Below, one piece after another: positions 30,001 to 36,970 of a stretch of DNA of 64,000 nt. Below the pieces are notes generated by a model. It saw nothing but the letters and a program-made list of their open reading frames with translations. It did no database searches and was not told the origin of the DNA. Source of the stretch: an uncultured Bacteroides sp. (GTDB lineage: Bacteria; Bacteroidota; Bacteroidia; Bacteroidales; Bacteroidaceae); contig CAMFND010000018.1 in NCBI GenBank assembly GCA_945965395.1, positions 37,538 through 101,537 of the forward strand. Reading direction: 5' to 3'. The position numbers and the translations under genes were made by a program. Numbering within the stretch: the first letter of the stretch is position 1; each line of letters starts with the position of its first letter.

Positions 30001-30176
30001 AAATCGGTAATTGTACCATTTGTTGTTCCCTTCTCCAATACAGTAGCCCCGATAACAGGCAAATCATCAGACTTGGAAATAACAGTTCCAGACACCTGCA
30101 AGTTTTGTGCTTGCATACCCAAACATGCCATCAAGAACAGGCACGTAAGAAAGAACGTTCTTTTCATGCTTTCCAT
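27054..30176 (-). CDS. SusC-like TonB-dependent outer-membrane transporter (PUL 1)
   Basis: A 1040-aa SusC/RagA protein. Signal peptide, then a carboxypeptidase-like beta-sandwich (about 26-100, LQVSGTVISKSDDLPVIGATV), a plug with the signature SIYGSRAANGVIIITTKKG, and a 22-strand barrel ending in FGLQIGF. It imports oligosaccharides with the adjacent SusD. There is no N-terminal STN domain, in contrast to the SusC of the second PUL, consistent with regulation by the hybrid sensor rather than sigma/anti-sigma signalling. ATGs at 30176 and 30167 are both possible. It is the first gene of the PUL. Confidence 0.95.
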   Translation of the reverse strand: MESMKRTFFLTCLFLMACLGMQAQNLQVSGTVISKSDDLPVIGATVLEKGTTNGTITDFDGKFSLTVKQGAEIVVSYVGFKSQTLKANSVLNIVLEEDSEMLEEVVVTGYTTQRKADLTGSVAVVSTDALKTNSDPDPMRALQGKVAGMTITTTGSPSGTATVRIRGIGSFNSSQDPLYVIDGVPTTMSLNSLNANDIESMQVLKDAASASIYGSRAANGVIIITTKKGKKADKVKVDFSANLTAQFYSSQSLMDVCNSSEYATAMAQAALNDGKDPVSYANNYGLNLNAASGTPITVWNPKTGQYVNYTVNGLYDGFINKNKTMRYADTDWLDEISRVGFSQNYDLSLSHANDKHSTMFSLGYKKNNGILKYTDFENISARMNSSYNINKYVTIGENFTVTYSSQVDCAPMENALKMAPIVPVYEEDGTTFAGPVGGMSDRQNPLRELYHNKDNHLDYWRLFGNGYIDIKPFKGFVFRSNFGIDTYNSLINSITHTFHSDIVNNDVAKTTLTNKNEVNWTWSNTINYNFNVAKKHDFNILLGSELSKQSSLEFGAYSEGYAFETIDYMWPNAAAGVMKNTGAKVGYRLASFFGKIDYNFDDFVLASFTLREDGSSRFGKGNRWGTFPAATLGLRLSKLLKANWMDDWKVRLSWGQTGNQAIDNNAQFGLFVADYGLDRVTSTAYDLELKGSGTFLSGYRATQLANPNLKWESATQYNIGTDFTLLNGSLYGTIDGYIKDVDDMLISPAYLGAMGEGGASWLNGPSLRNWGMEFSVGYRKSLACGLGLDINANVDFFRNKVTYLPSTTTGSYAHTSKENLVESGMPYGSSVGYVVEGLFQNQAEVDASGQPNARVGGLKYADLDGNGIINSDDQDWIYNPVPAFSYGLNIALNYKNFDLTMFWQGVCDQDVYNNQKAQTDFWSIVDAGSNKGTRLLGAWNTNNTGSTIPALTTENTADEGRASSYYVENGSYLKLRTLQFGYTVPASFLSKFKMSSARIYVSGQNLLTVKSKSLTCPDPENPNWNYPIATSVSFGLQIGF

Positions 30177-30255
30177 CGTTACATTAAAATTAAGTTCAAC
30201 ATATTAAACACATAAGATACACGTTTCTAATAAGTTCTTATCAAAAACGGCATTG

Positions 30256-30263
30256 CAAATGTA
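30256..30263 (-). promoter_or_regulatory. PUL 1 SusC promoter -7 box
   Basis: The minus strand reads TACATTTG, matching TAnnTTTG. It implies a leader of about 70 nucleotides before the SusC ATG. The long inverted repeat at 30291-30353 lies directly upstream, where an activator or operator would be expected. Confidence 0.55.
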
Positions 30264-30290
30264 TGGCTTCCCTCTTATTATAAACATAAA

Positions 30291-30353
30291 AAATGTTTCC
30301 TCCCGTTGCATTTTTGTTACAAGGAAACAAAAATGCAACAAGAGGAAACATTT
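30291..30353. repeat. Long inverted repeat upstream of SusC
   Basis: Two arms of 28 bp with 26 matches. AAATGTTTCCTC (30291-30302) and GTTGCATTTTTGTT (30305-30318) pair with AACAAAAATGCAAC (30326-30339) and GAGGAAACATTT (30342-30353), around a 7-base loop. The minus strand continues with Ts, so it may terminate the lgt transcript. Its position 28 bases upstream of the SusC -7 box and its shared heptamer with 23322-23381 also fit a regulatory site. Confidence 0.7.
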
Positions 30354-30391
30354 ATAAGATATTACATTTCAGACTCTTAACAAAATCCGAT

Positions 30392-31219
30392 TCAAAAGGC
30401 TTCTTTCCTTTTTCCGCTGGTCGCAATCAGATATACTCCTAACAATATCAATGGTACACTCAACCATTGTCCGATGTTCAATGTCATGCCTACTTCTTCA
30501 GCTACCTGCGGATTCTTCATAAATTCCAATCCGAAACGGGCACCGAAAAAGATTAGCAAAGAAACGCCCGTAGTCAATCCGATTCGTTTGCCTAAATGAA
30601 GTTTGTGATACATAAGCCACGATACGACCAGTGCTACCAGACAGTAAAGCATTTCATAAATCTGGGTAGGATGACAAGCCTGCGCCACTCCATTCTGATT
30701 GTATAATTCCTGCCACTCACGCGAGCGGACAAACTCAAATCCCCAGGGTAAGGTCGTGGGATAACCGAAAATCTCGGAGTTCATCAGATTACCGAAACGA
30801 ATACACATACAAACCACCGCTACGGCTGGTATCATACGGTCGAACAACCACCACACACTTTTTTTCGTCACTGTCTTGGAATACCAGATCAAAGCCAGTA
30901 TCAAGGCAAATACACCTCCGTGACTGGCCAGTCCGCCTTTCCAAATTTTCAGGATTTCTGCCGGATGTGCTCCATAATAATCCCATTCATAGAACAGGCA
31001 GTGCCCCAGACGAGCCCCAATCACACTGCTGACAATACAATATACAAACAGCTTGTCGGCCCAGTTTTCCGGATACCCTTCCTTCTTAAACAAACGGGAG
31101 ACCATTTCGTAAGCCAGAATAAATCCAAGCCCCCACATCAGCCCGTACCAACGGATTTCGAGCGAACCCAAATGAACCAGCACCGGATCCACATCCCATA
31201 CAATGCTCGCAAATGTCAT
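30392..31219 (-). CDS. lgt: Prolipoprotein diacylglyceryl transferase
   Basis: A 275-aa inner-membrane enzyme that transfers diacylglycerol to the lipobox Cys, the first step of lipoprotein maturation. About seven hydrophobic helices are visible. Family signatures include IRWYGLMWGLGF, GARLGHCLFYEWDYY, the FGNLMNSEIFG segment and the ACHPTQIYEM motif. Length is normal. It is upstream of the fructan PUL but separated by the inverted repeat, and stands between micro-array D and that repeat. Confidence 0.95.
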   Translation of the reverse strand: MTFASIVWDVDPVLVHLGSLEIRWYGLMWGLGFILAYEMVSRLFKKEGYPENWADKLFVYCIVSSVIGARLGHCLFYEWDYYGAHPAEILKIWKGGLASHGGVFALILALIWYSKTVTKKSVWWLFDRMIPAVAVVCMCIRFGNLMNSEIFGYPTTLPWGFEFVRSREWQELYNQNGVAQACHPTQIYEMLYCLVALVVSWLMYHKLHLGKRIGLTTGVSLLIFFGARFGLEFMKNPQVAEEVGMTLNIGQWLSVPLILLGVYLIATSGKRKEAF

Positions 31220-31339
31220 GCTACTTAATTTTTAATCAATAAACTTCACAAAGGAACAAAAAAAATGTATTGCTTCAAAACAGAAGAAACACTCTTTGAG
31301 GGTGCGGTGCCCTTTTACGTGAATACCAGCCCCACCGCT

Positions 31340-31427
31340 CAGTACTCCCTAAGCAGTACTTCAGTACTTCCGTGAGAAAACTCCAGTACTGCCGAGAAAG
31401 TACTACAGTACTGCCAAGGAAGTACTG
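31340..31427. repeat. Micro-array D: four tandem 22-bp units
   Basis: Four contiguous 22-bp units (31340-31361, 31362-31383, 31384-31405, 31406-31427), each starting CAGTACT. In units 1, 3 and 4 a second AGTACT lies near the right end, so units can fold back on themselves or pair with neighbours. Units 3 and 4 are the most alike (CAGTACTGCC, then AGTACT). It fills the gap between the lgt start and the ruvA stop. It has the same unit length and copy number as arrays A, B and C but an unrelated sequence. Confidence 0.8.
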
Positions 31428-31447
31428 GCAAACGATAAAATTCTGAT

Positions 31448-32044
31448 TTAAAGTCGCTTTAAAGCAAGCTTGATTACTTTTTCCACAGGCGCATCCGGTT
31501 CCTCCTTAAGAATCTGCGCGGTCACCTTTTGAGATGGAGCCTGTGCAAATCCCAACATGGTCAATGCAGCCACTGCCTCTTCATATATTTCCGTATTGGC
31601 AGCTACAGCCACCGACTTAACGGTCGCCGCACTCTCTATACCTGTTACTGCAATCTTATCTTTCAACTCCACAATGATACGCTGGGCTGTTTTCAAGCCA
31701 ATCCCCTTTACGGTCTTCAGCAACTTATCGTTTCCACTTCCAATCACATTACATAGTTCAGAAGGAGAAAGTGCCGACAAAATCATACGTGCCGTATTTC
31801 CTCCAATACCCGATACACTGATAAGCAGCAAAAACAATTCTCTTTCCTGACGGGTGGCAAATCCGTATAACACATACGCATCTTCGCGGATGGCCTCATA
31901 TATATAGAGTTTGACCTCCTTCTTTCCCTGCACCGCAGAATAAGTGTTCAGCGAGACATTAATTCCATATCCCAATCCATTACACTCCACGACCACCCAA
32001 GCCGGAGTAGCATCCACAAGTTCTCCTTTGATATATTCAATCAT
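31448..32044 (-). CDS. ruvA: Holliday junction branch-migration protein RuvA
   Basis: A 198-aa RuvA, which tetramerises on Holliday junctions and recruits the RuvB motor. The N-terminal OB fold ([11 protein letters not shown] to [12 protein letters not shown]), two helix-hairpin-helix motifs ([14 protein letters not shown] and [19 protein letters not shown]) and the C-terminal RuvB-binding domain (about 150-198) are all visible. It is divergent from ddh, whose promoter lies about 100 bases away. No ruvB or ruvC is adjacent in this window. Confidence 0.95.
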   Translation of the reverse strand: MIEYIKGELVDATPAWVVVECNGLGYGINVSLNTYSAVQGKKEVKLYIYEAIREDAYVLYGFATRQERELFLLLISVSGIGGNTARMILSALSPSELCNVIGSGNDKLLKTVKGIGLKTAQRIIVELKDKIAVTGIESAATVKSVAVAANTEIYEEAVAALTMLGFAQAPSQKVTAQILKEEPDAPVEKVIKLALKRL

Positions 32045-32147
32045 GTTTTTCTAACAATTTATAAAATGGAGAACAAAAATAACGATAAGAAAGTTATAAA
32101 TTGTAAGTTCAGCCAGTTTTTTTTGGGATTCGTGGCTTTATTGCTTG

Positions 32148-32176
32148 TTTGGAATGATTCTAATTCTGTATTTTTG
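32148..32176 (+). promoter_or_regulatory. ddh promoter
   Basis: TTTG (32148-32151) and TATTTTTG (32169-32176) are spaced 17 bases apart and match the Bacteroides -33/-7 consensus. The -7 box is 39 bases before the ATG at 32216, so the longer reading frame starting at 32066 would begin upstream of the promoter. Confidence 0.65.
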
Positions 32177-32215
32177 CGCCAACTAAAACGAAACAACTTA
32201 AAACAAATAAGAAAT

Positions 32216-33115
32216 ATGAAAAAGATTAGAGCAGCCGTAGTAGGTTACGGAAACATCGGAAAATTCACACTGGAAGCTCTTGAAGCAGCTCCTGATTTTG
32301 AAGTAGCAGGTATCGTACGCCGTAATGGATCAGAAAACAAACCTGCAGAACTGGCCGATTATCCTGTAGTAAAAGATATTCGCGAACTGAAAGATGTAGA
32401 TGTAGCTATTCTGGCAACTCCGACCCGCAGCGTAGAACAATATGCAAAAGAAATCCTTGCATTAGGCATCAACACGGTAGACAGCTTCGACATCCACACT
32501 CAGATTACCAGCCTGCGCCGTTCTTTGGGTGAAACAGCAAAAGTCCACAACGCAGTAGCTATCATTTCTGCCGGATGGGATCCGGGAAGCGACTCTGTAG
32601 TACGTACGCTGCTGGAAGCCATCGCTCCGAAAGGAATCACTTACACTAACTTCGGTCCGGGCCGCAGCATGGGACACTCTGTAGCCGTTCGCGCCATTGC
32701 CGGAGTAAAAGATGCATTGTCTATGACTATTCCGGTGGGAACAGGTATTCACCGCCGTATGGTATATGTAGAACTGGAAGAAGGTGCAGATTTCAAGACA
32801 GTAGAAGCAGCTATCAAAGCTGACCCCTATTTTGTAAACGATGAAACACACGTTATTCAGGTTCCTTGCGTAGACGACCTGAACGATGTAGGTCACGGTG
32901 TAAACCTGGTTCGTAAAGGTGTATCAGGTAAGACTCACAACCAGCTCTTCGAATTTGATATGAAGATTAACAACCCGGCTCTGACAGCTCAGGTACTGGT
33001 TTGTGTAGCTCGTGCTTCTATGAAGCAGCAACCGGGATGCTACACTATGATTGAAGTTCCGGTTATCGACCTGTTAGCAGGCGACCGTGAAGAACTGATT
33101 GCTCACTTGGTATAA
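32216..33115 (+). CDS. ddh: meso-Diaminopimelate dehydrogenase
   Basis: A 299-aa NADP-dependent enzyme that makes meso-diaminopimelate in one step from tetrahydrodipicolinate, giving lysine and peptidoglycan precursors. The Rossmann motif VVGYGNIGK is at about residues 8-16. The substrate-binding segment SAGWDPGSDSVVR and the NFGPGRSMGHS region are typical of the family. I chose the ATG at 32216 because the promoter lies inside the longer frame and the N terminus then starts at the conserved MKKIRAAVVGYG. The gene is followed by a strong terminator, so it is monocistronic. Confidence 0.93.
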   Translation: MKKIRAAVVGYGNIGKFTLEALEAAPDFEVAGIVRRNGSENKPAELADYPVVKDIRELKDVDVAILATPTRSVEQYAKEILALGINTVDSFDIHTQITSLRRSLGETAKVHNAVAIISAGWDPGSDSVVRTLLEAIAPKGITYTNFGPGRSMGHSVAVRAIAGVKDALSMTIPVGTGIHRRMVYVELEEGADFKTVEAAIKADPYFVNDETHVIQVPCVDDLNDVGHGVNLVRKGVSGKTHNQLFEFDMKINNPALTAQVLVCVARASMKQQPGCYTMIEVPVIDLLAGDREELIAHLV

Positions 33116-33133
33116 TACATAATCTTTAACGCT

Positions 33134-33172
33134 ACGGGCCGACTTGTCACACAGATAAGCCGGCCCGTTTTT
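33134..33172 (+). terminator. ddh terminator
   Basis: ACGGGCCG (33134-33141) pairs with CGGCCCGT (33161-33168), followed by a T-rich run. It separates ddh from the convergent steroid-type operon. Confidence 0.85.
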
Positions 33173-33184
33173 CCTTTATACATC

Positions 33185-34030
33185 TTATAACCACTTCTTC
33201 ACAATCTCCTCCGTACGCTCCCACAACTCCTGCTGTTGCACATGAGGAAGATACTTCCCGGACAACTTTACAGCACGTCCGCTTACATTCAATGTACCGG
33301 TACGCTTACCTGCTTCCTCATCCAGCAGCAAACCGATTGCCGTGGCTGCCCCTTGACGAGGTGTTCGGATAAACGGCCGGAAGAAAATATCCGTTAAAGG
33401 GTCAAACCACATGTGCATGGTAATAATATCCGTCGATACAATGCCCGGATCAGCCGCATTCACCACAATACCTCTCTCCTTCACACGAGCTGCCAATTCA
33501 AGCGTAAAAAGCGTCAATGCCAATTTTGTATTGCTATAAACCGGTATTCGCCAGAAAGTCCCCTTCTTTCCACGCAAGAAAAAATCCGGGAAATCCAGCC
33601 GGCCGATTGCATACGTACACGACACCATGTTGACCACTCTGCTCCCCTCTCCCATTAGTAGAAGTAACCTGCGTGTCAACAAATAAGGCCCCACATAATT
33701 CACACTCACCGTACGCTCCAGTCCATCCTCCGTCAGTCTGCGATCGGTTTCCATCGTCCCGGCATTGTTCATCAGCAATGCCAGTCTCTCCCCACGGGCA
33801 CAGAGTCGCTCCGCAAAGTCAGCCACAGAAGCCAACGAAGCCAAATCAATATACATGACCTCCACCTCCGGATTCCCCGTTTCCTTCACCAGCCACTCTC
33901 TTTTAGCCTCAGCCTTTTCCCTGTTACAGCAAGCCATTATCACCCGATAACCAGCCAACGCCACCGCACGGGTAATCTCTGTTCCCATTCCTCCGTCGGC
34001 ACCCGTAATCACTGCTAATTTACGCTCCAT
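33185..34030 (-). CDS. Short-chain dehydrogenase, possible hydroxysteroid dehydrogenase
   Basis: A 281-aa SDR. Cofactor motif TGADGGMG (9-16), NNAG structural motif, catalytic Ser in VNMVSCTY, and YSNTK matching YxxxK are all present, so it should be an active NAD(P)-dependent alcohol/ketone oxidoreductase. I start it at the ATG at 34030, one base after the OYE stop; a TTG at 34048 is an alternative. It is the last gene of a three-gene operon with an Old Yellow Enzyme and a 5-alpha-reductase-fold protein. That set suggests a 3-hydroxysteroid dehydrogenase for bile acids or steroids. Function is inferred from neighbours, since SDR sequence alone does not set substrate. Confidence 0.7.
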   Translation of the reverse strand: MERKLAVITGADGGMGTEITRAVALAGYRVIMACCNREKAEAKREWLVKETGNPEVEVMYIDLASLASVADFAERLCARGERLALLMNNAGTMETDRRLTEDGLERTVSVNYVGPYLLTRRLLLLMGEGSRVVNMVSCTYAIGRLDFPDFFLRGKKGTFWRIPVYSNTKLALTLFTLELAARVKERGIVVNAADPGIVSTDIITMHMWFDPLTDIFFRPFIRTPRQGAATAIGLLLDEEAGKRTGTLNVSGRAVKLSGKYLPHVQQQELWERTEEIVKKWL

Positions 34031-34031
34031 C

Positions 34032-35255
34032 TTATCCCTTGCTTTCAATTCGTTCGATTTCTTTCTTCAGACAAGGCGGCAGTTCCTCCTGCAAATGCTG
34101 ATGACAAGCCATGTCCAACGTGTACATACGGGCAATGCAATAATTACTGTGACGACAATTGCACCGTGCATTCTCTTCCCGCCGCATACGATTCACAAAG
34201 TCAGGCTCATTCAGCAGCGCACGTCCCATCTGTACCGCTTCAAAACCATGATTCAATACCTCCTCTATTTTCTGTCGCGACACCAGACCTCCCACATACA
34301 CCAATGGTATGTCCAGTGCCTCACGAAACTTCAAGGCATCTTCCAGGAAATAGGCCTCACGGAAAGGAACAGAGGGTATCATGTATTTACCGACCAGTCG
34401 CACGCCATACTTCAACCACCAGCAAGTCATGTAGTGCGTCATGGTTCGGATAGGCATCTCACCCCGCATCACATACATTGGTGCCTTGCTGACAAATCCG
34501 CCGCTCAACACCAGCGCATGTGCTCCCAATTCCTGCAGTTTCCGTGCCACCTGTAAGGACTCGTCCAATTCCATACCTCCCCGAAAACCGTCGCGCATAT
34601 TCATTTTCACCAGCACAGCCATATCATTCCCCGCTGCTTTCATCACTTCCTCCATCACCATCTCCATGAAGCGCATGCGATTCGCTAACGTTCCGCCAAA
34701 TTCATCCTTCCGATGATTGGTAGAAGGGGAAAGAAACTGACTAATCAGGTATCCATGCCCGGCATGTATTTCCACCGCATCAAAGCCTGCTTCACGCGCC
34801 AGACACACAGACCGTCCGTAAGCTTTCGCCATTTCCGGCAATTCATCGGCACGCAACCCACGCACAAAAGTCGGTGAATACAAATTGAATCCGCTGCTTG
34901 CTCCTACCGGAAGGCATCCACAAATACTCTTATGCGACATATTGCCACAATGCCCCAGTTGAATGCTTACTGCAGCCCCTTCGGCATGCACCGCATCCGT
35001 CAGCTCACGCAGTCCCGGCACAATCTCCGGCCTCATCCACAACTGCCGGTCGAATGAAAGTCCACTACGCGTCACGGCTGCATACGCCACCGTAGTCATC
35101 CCCACTCCACCGGCAGCCACCGAACGGTGATAATCCAGCAATTGCGGTGAAGGCACATTTCCCGGACACATGCTTTCAAATGCAGCCGAACGAATGCTAC
35201 GGTTACGCAATGTCAGCGGCCCCAAAGTAACCGGAGTAAATAAAAGTGAATCCAT
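34032..35255 (-). CDS. Old Yellow Enzyme family flavin reductase, possible steroid 5-beta-reductase
   Basis: A 407-aa FMN-dependent ene-reductase. The TIM-barrel signatures are visible: the N-terminal LGPLTLRNRSIRSA, and HAGHGYLISQFLSP with catalytic/substrate residues. The C-terminal tail has four Cys (CNC, then NYC, then ACH), reminiscent of the 4Fe-4S site of BaiCD-like reductases. However, the spacing is altered and one expected Cys is Ser, so a cluster is uncertain. There is no second FAD/NADPH domain, unlike full-length BaiCD or FadH. The gene lies between the 5-alpha-reductase-fold gene (14 bases) and the SDR (1 base). Confidence 0.75.
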   Translation of the reverse strand: MDSLLFTPVTLGPLTLRNRSIRSAAFESMCPGNVPSPQLLDYHRSVAAGGVGMTTVAYAAVTRSGLSFDRQLWMRPEIVPGLRELTDAVHAEGAAVSIQLGHCGNMSHKSICGCLPVGASSGFNLYSPTFVRGLRADELPEMAKAYGRSVCLAREAGFDAVEIHAGHGYLISQFLSPSTNHRKDEFGGTLANRMRFMEMVMEEVMKAAGNDMAVLVKMNMRDGFRGGMELDESLQVARKLQELGAHALVLSGGFVSKAPMYVMRGEMPIRTMTHYMTCWWLKYGVRLVGKYMIPSVPFREAYFLEDALKFREALDIPLVYVGGLVSRQKIEEVLNHGFEAVQMGRALLNEPDFVNRMRREENARCNCRHSNYCIARMYTLDMACHQHLQEELPPCLKKEIERIESKG

Positions 35256-35269
35256 CTTTCCTCCTTTTC

Positions 35270-36037
35270 CTAATATATATAAGGTATAATTCTTTTTCTA
35301 CTGCCTACCGCCTGCTTTCCGAACTCCTCACAATAGCGTTTGTAAATGGCATCGGCACGCGGCACCAGATTGGCTGCTGTCCACCACACAAACACCCAGG
35401 CCGCAGGCGAAGCCGTCAGCAAGGCAAATCCAGTCCATTCCACCAGTTCCCCAAAGTAATTGGCTGAAGTCACATAGCGATAAAAACCTTTCTCCGGCAG
35501 GTAATGACGCGTATCGCCCGGCTTCCGTAAATTCCGGATTACATGGTCTGCATGCAGATTAATGGCCATTCCTATGAAAAATATCGCGGCTCCTATCCAA
35601 GGTAAAGGATTTGTCCAGAAAGTGGCCGGTTCGTACTTTCCCGGCAATGCACAACTGAAAAAGCTGGCAGCCAGCAATGTCGCATTGATTACGTTGAAAA
35701 GTATTCCCATCGCCATGATAACCAGTGGCATCCGGCTCTTCCCTTTCATCAGTAACGGAAAAACAAACGAACGCTGAAAGTAATGCAGCATGAACAGTCC
35801 TACAAATACGGCCTGCGGAGTATACGCCTCTACTCCTTCCTTCCACGCCCAAAGCCCCATTACCACAAATGAAGGAGCTTCCATCAGTACCCAGCCTACT
35901 TTGTTCGGCACAGACCATCCCCACGAGCGGGTACGAAACATGCCGTACCCGGCCTTCACAAAATAAAGTGCTATAAAGACTATCACTGCCAGAAAGGACA
36001 GGACATATAGCATGATTTGATAAGTTTCGTAATTCAT
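35270..36037 (-). CDS. Steroid 5-alpha-reductase-family membrane protein
   Basis: A 255-aa integral membrane protein, starting from the ATG at 36037. A longer non-ATG frame to 36115 exists but lacks support. It has about six hydrophobic helices. The C-terminal third carries the hallmark of the family: LPEKGFYRYVTSANYFGELV, the WTAANLVPRADAIYK segment and the RKRIIPYIY ending. Family members reduce delta-4 double bonds of 3-oxo steroids with NADPH. It is the first gene of the operon and is followed by the OYE and SDR genes. A near-consensus -7 box (TATCTTCA, minus strand, about 36056-36063) is upstream. Confidence 0.85.
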   Translation of the reverse strand: MNYETYQIMLYVLSFLAVIVFIALYFVKAGYGMFRTRSWGWSVPNKVGWVLMEAPSFVVMGLWAWKEGVEAYTPQAVFVGLFMLHYFQRSFVFPLLMKGKSRMPLVIMAMGILFNVINATLLAASFFSCALPGKYEPATFWTNPLPWIGAAIFFIGMAINLHADHVIRNLRKPGDTRHYLPEKGFYRYVTSANYFGELVEWTGFALLTASPAAWVFVWWTAANLVPRADAIYKRYCEEFGKQAVGSRKRIIPYIY

Positions 36038-36122
36038 AGCGTGCGGTTTTGCTCTTGAAGATACAGAAAATATCTGTAAAGAGGAAAAACCGCTCGCTTT
36101 CTTCTTACTTATCAACCATTAA

Positions 36123-36490
36123 TTATGAATTACTTACGGTTTTCCAGGATTCAATATCTCGAAAAACTTGGTAAAGACCCTCCTCTACCTCCTTATTAGA
36201 GAATCCTAATCCATATACTTGAAACTCTCGATTATACCCTTTTATAGTCAGACAACCACTCTGACACAAATAAGGAACAGGATTATTGCCCATTGAGTTT
36301 ATTCCCTGCATGCAAACTGAATATACTGATTACTGTTTTTCAATACTCCATACAAAGCCTTTAATGCTTTTTGAAACCCTTTCTGAAGACTACCGTTTTC
36401 CATCGCTTACAGCAACGCTTGTCATATTCATTCACTTAGATAACTACCTTACATCCAGTCATCTCCGAAACACGTCGTATCATTCTCTGA
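36123..36490 (-). pseudogene. Decayed AAA-ATPase_like/PD-(D/E)XK gene
   Basis: Fragments of one protein family lie in different frames on the minus strand. The upstream part reads a RVSEMTGCKVVI segment, then an in-frame stop, then VNEYDK, matching the Walker B region (normally VDEYDK). After a frameshift comes QKALKALYGVLKNSNQYIQFA. The sequence then jumps to NPVPYLCQSGCLTIKGYN, missing the usual TGVTKF-containing segment, and ends early after EEGLYQVFRDIES. Stops, a frameshift and an internal deletion show it is dead. Intact relatives are about 520-aa proteins common in Bacteroidales; the C-terminal nuclease-like domain is also gone. Confidence 0.7.
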
Positions 36491-36970
36491 AAACGCAAAG
36501 AAGATAAAACTTCCAAAGTAAAAACAAGCAAACTTTCTCCAAACTGGCGCGAACGACTCAGAAAATAAATAATAGTTTCCTCCTTCCATCAGTTGATAAA
36601 CCCATACGGGTCTACTCATACTGCAGTTATTTACTCAATTATACACAAAAATAGTAATCTACTTCGATGAAGCTGATATTTACGAGACATATCAGGATGT
36701 TAAAACACAGCGTACAAATCGAATTATTCGTTATATTATGGGTTATCAAACTCATAAATATTATGTACGCTGTGCCCCACAAAAATACGATAAAAGACGA
36801 AATATAGCCCCATCTTTCCACAGTAAAATATGGTTATACCACTCAATGTTGTCTCATTGAAGTTTTATCAATGGCACTCCTTCCCGTGAAAGCTCTGTTA
36901 ACGGCAAGATACTGCATACGGATCTTTTATAGCTTGTATTCGTCATACAGCCCTTCTCATCCTCCATCAC
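36491..36970. other. Low-coding gap
   Basis: No convincing gene. It contains an inverted repeat (36706-36774) and one open plus-strand frame of about 85 codons (about 36606-36858) without an early Met and without recognisable homology. It may be debris from the neighbouring pseudogene or a lost element. Confidence 0.5.
36706..36774. repeat. Inverted repeat in low-coding gap
   Basis: CACAGCGTAC (36706-36715) and GTACGCTGTG (36765-36774) are perfect 10-bp arms around a 49-base AT-rich centre. No target-site duplication or transposase is visible. Confidence 0.5.

Noticed and set aside
36706..36774. Insertion sequence or MITE
   Set aside because: The inverted repeat has only 10-bp arms, there is no direct target duplication and no transposase gene nearby.
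36639..36821. 60-codon minus-strand frame
   Set aside because: No promoter or recognisable sequence; composition is that of AT-rich non-coding DNA with the inverted repeat inside it.
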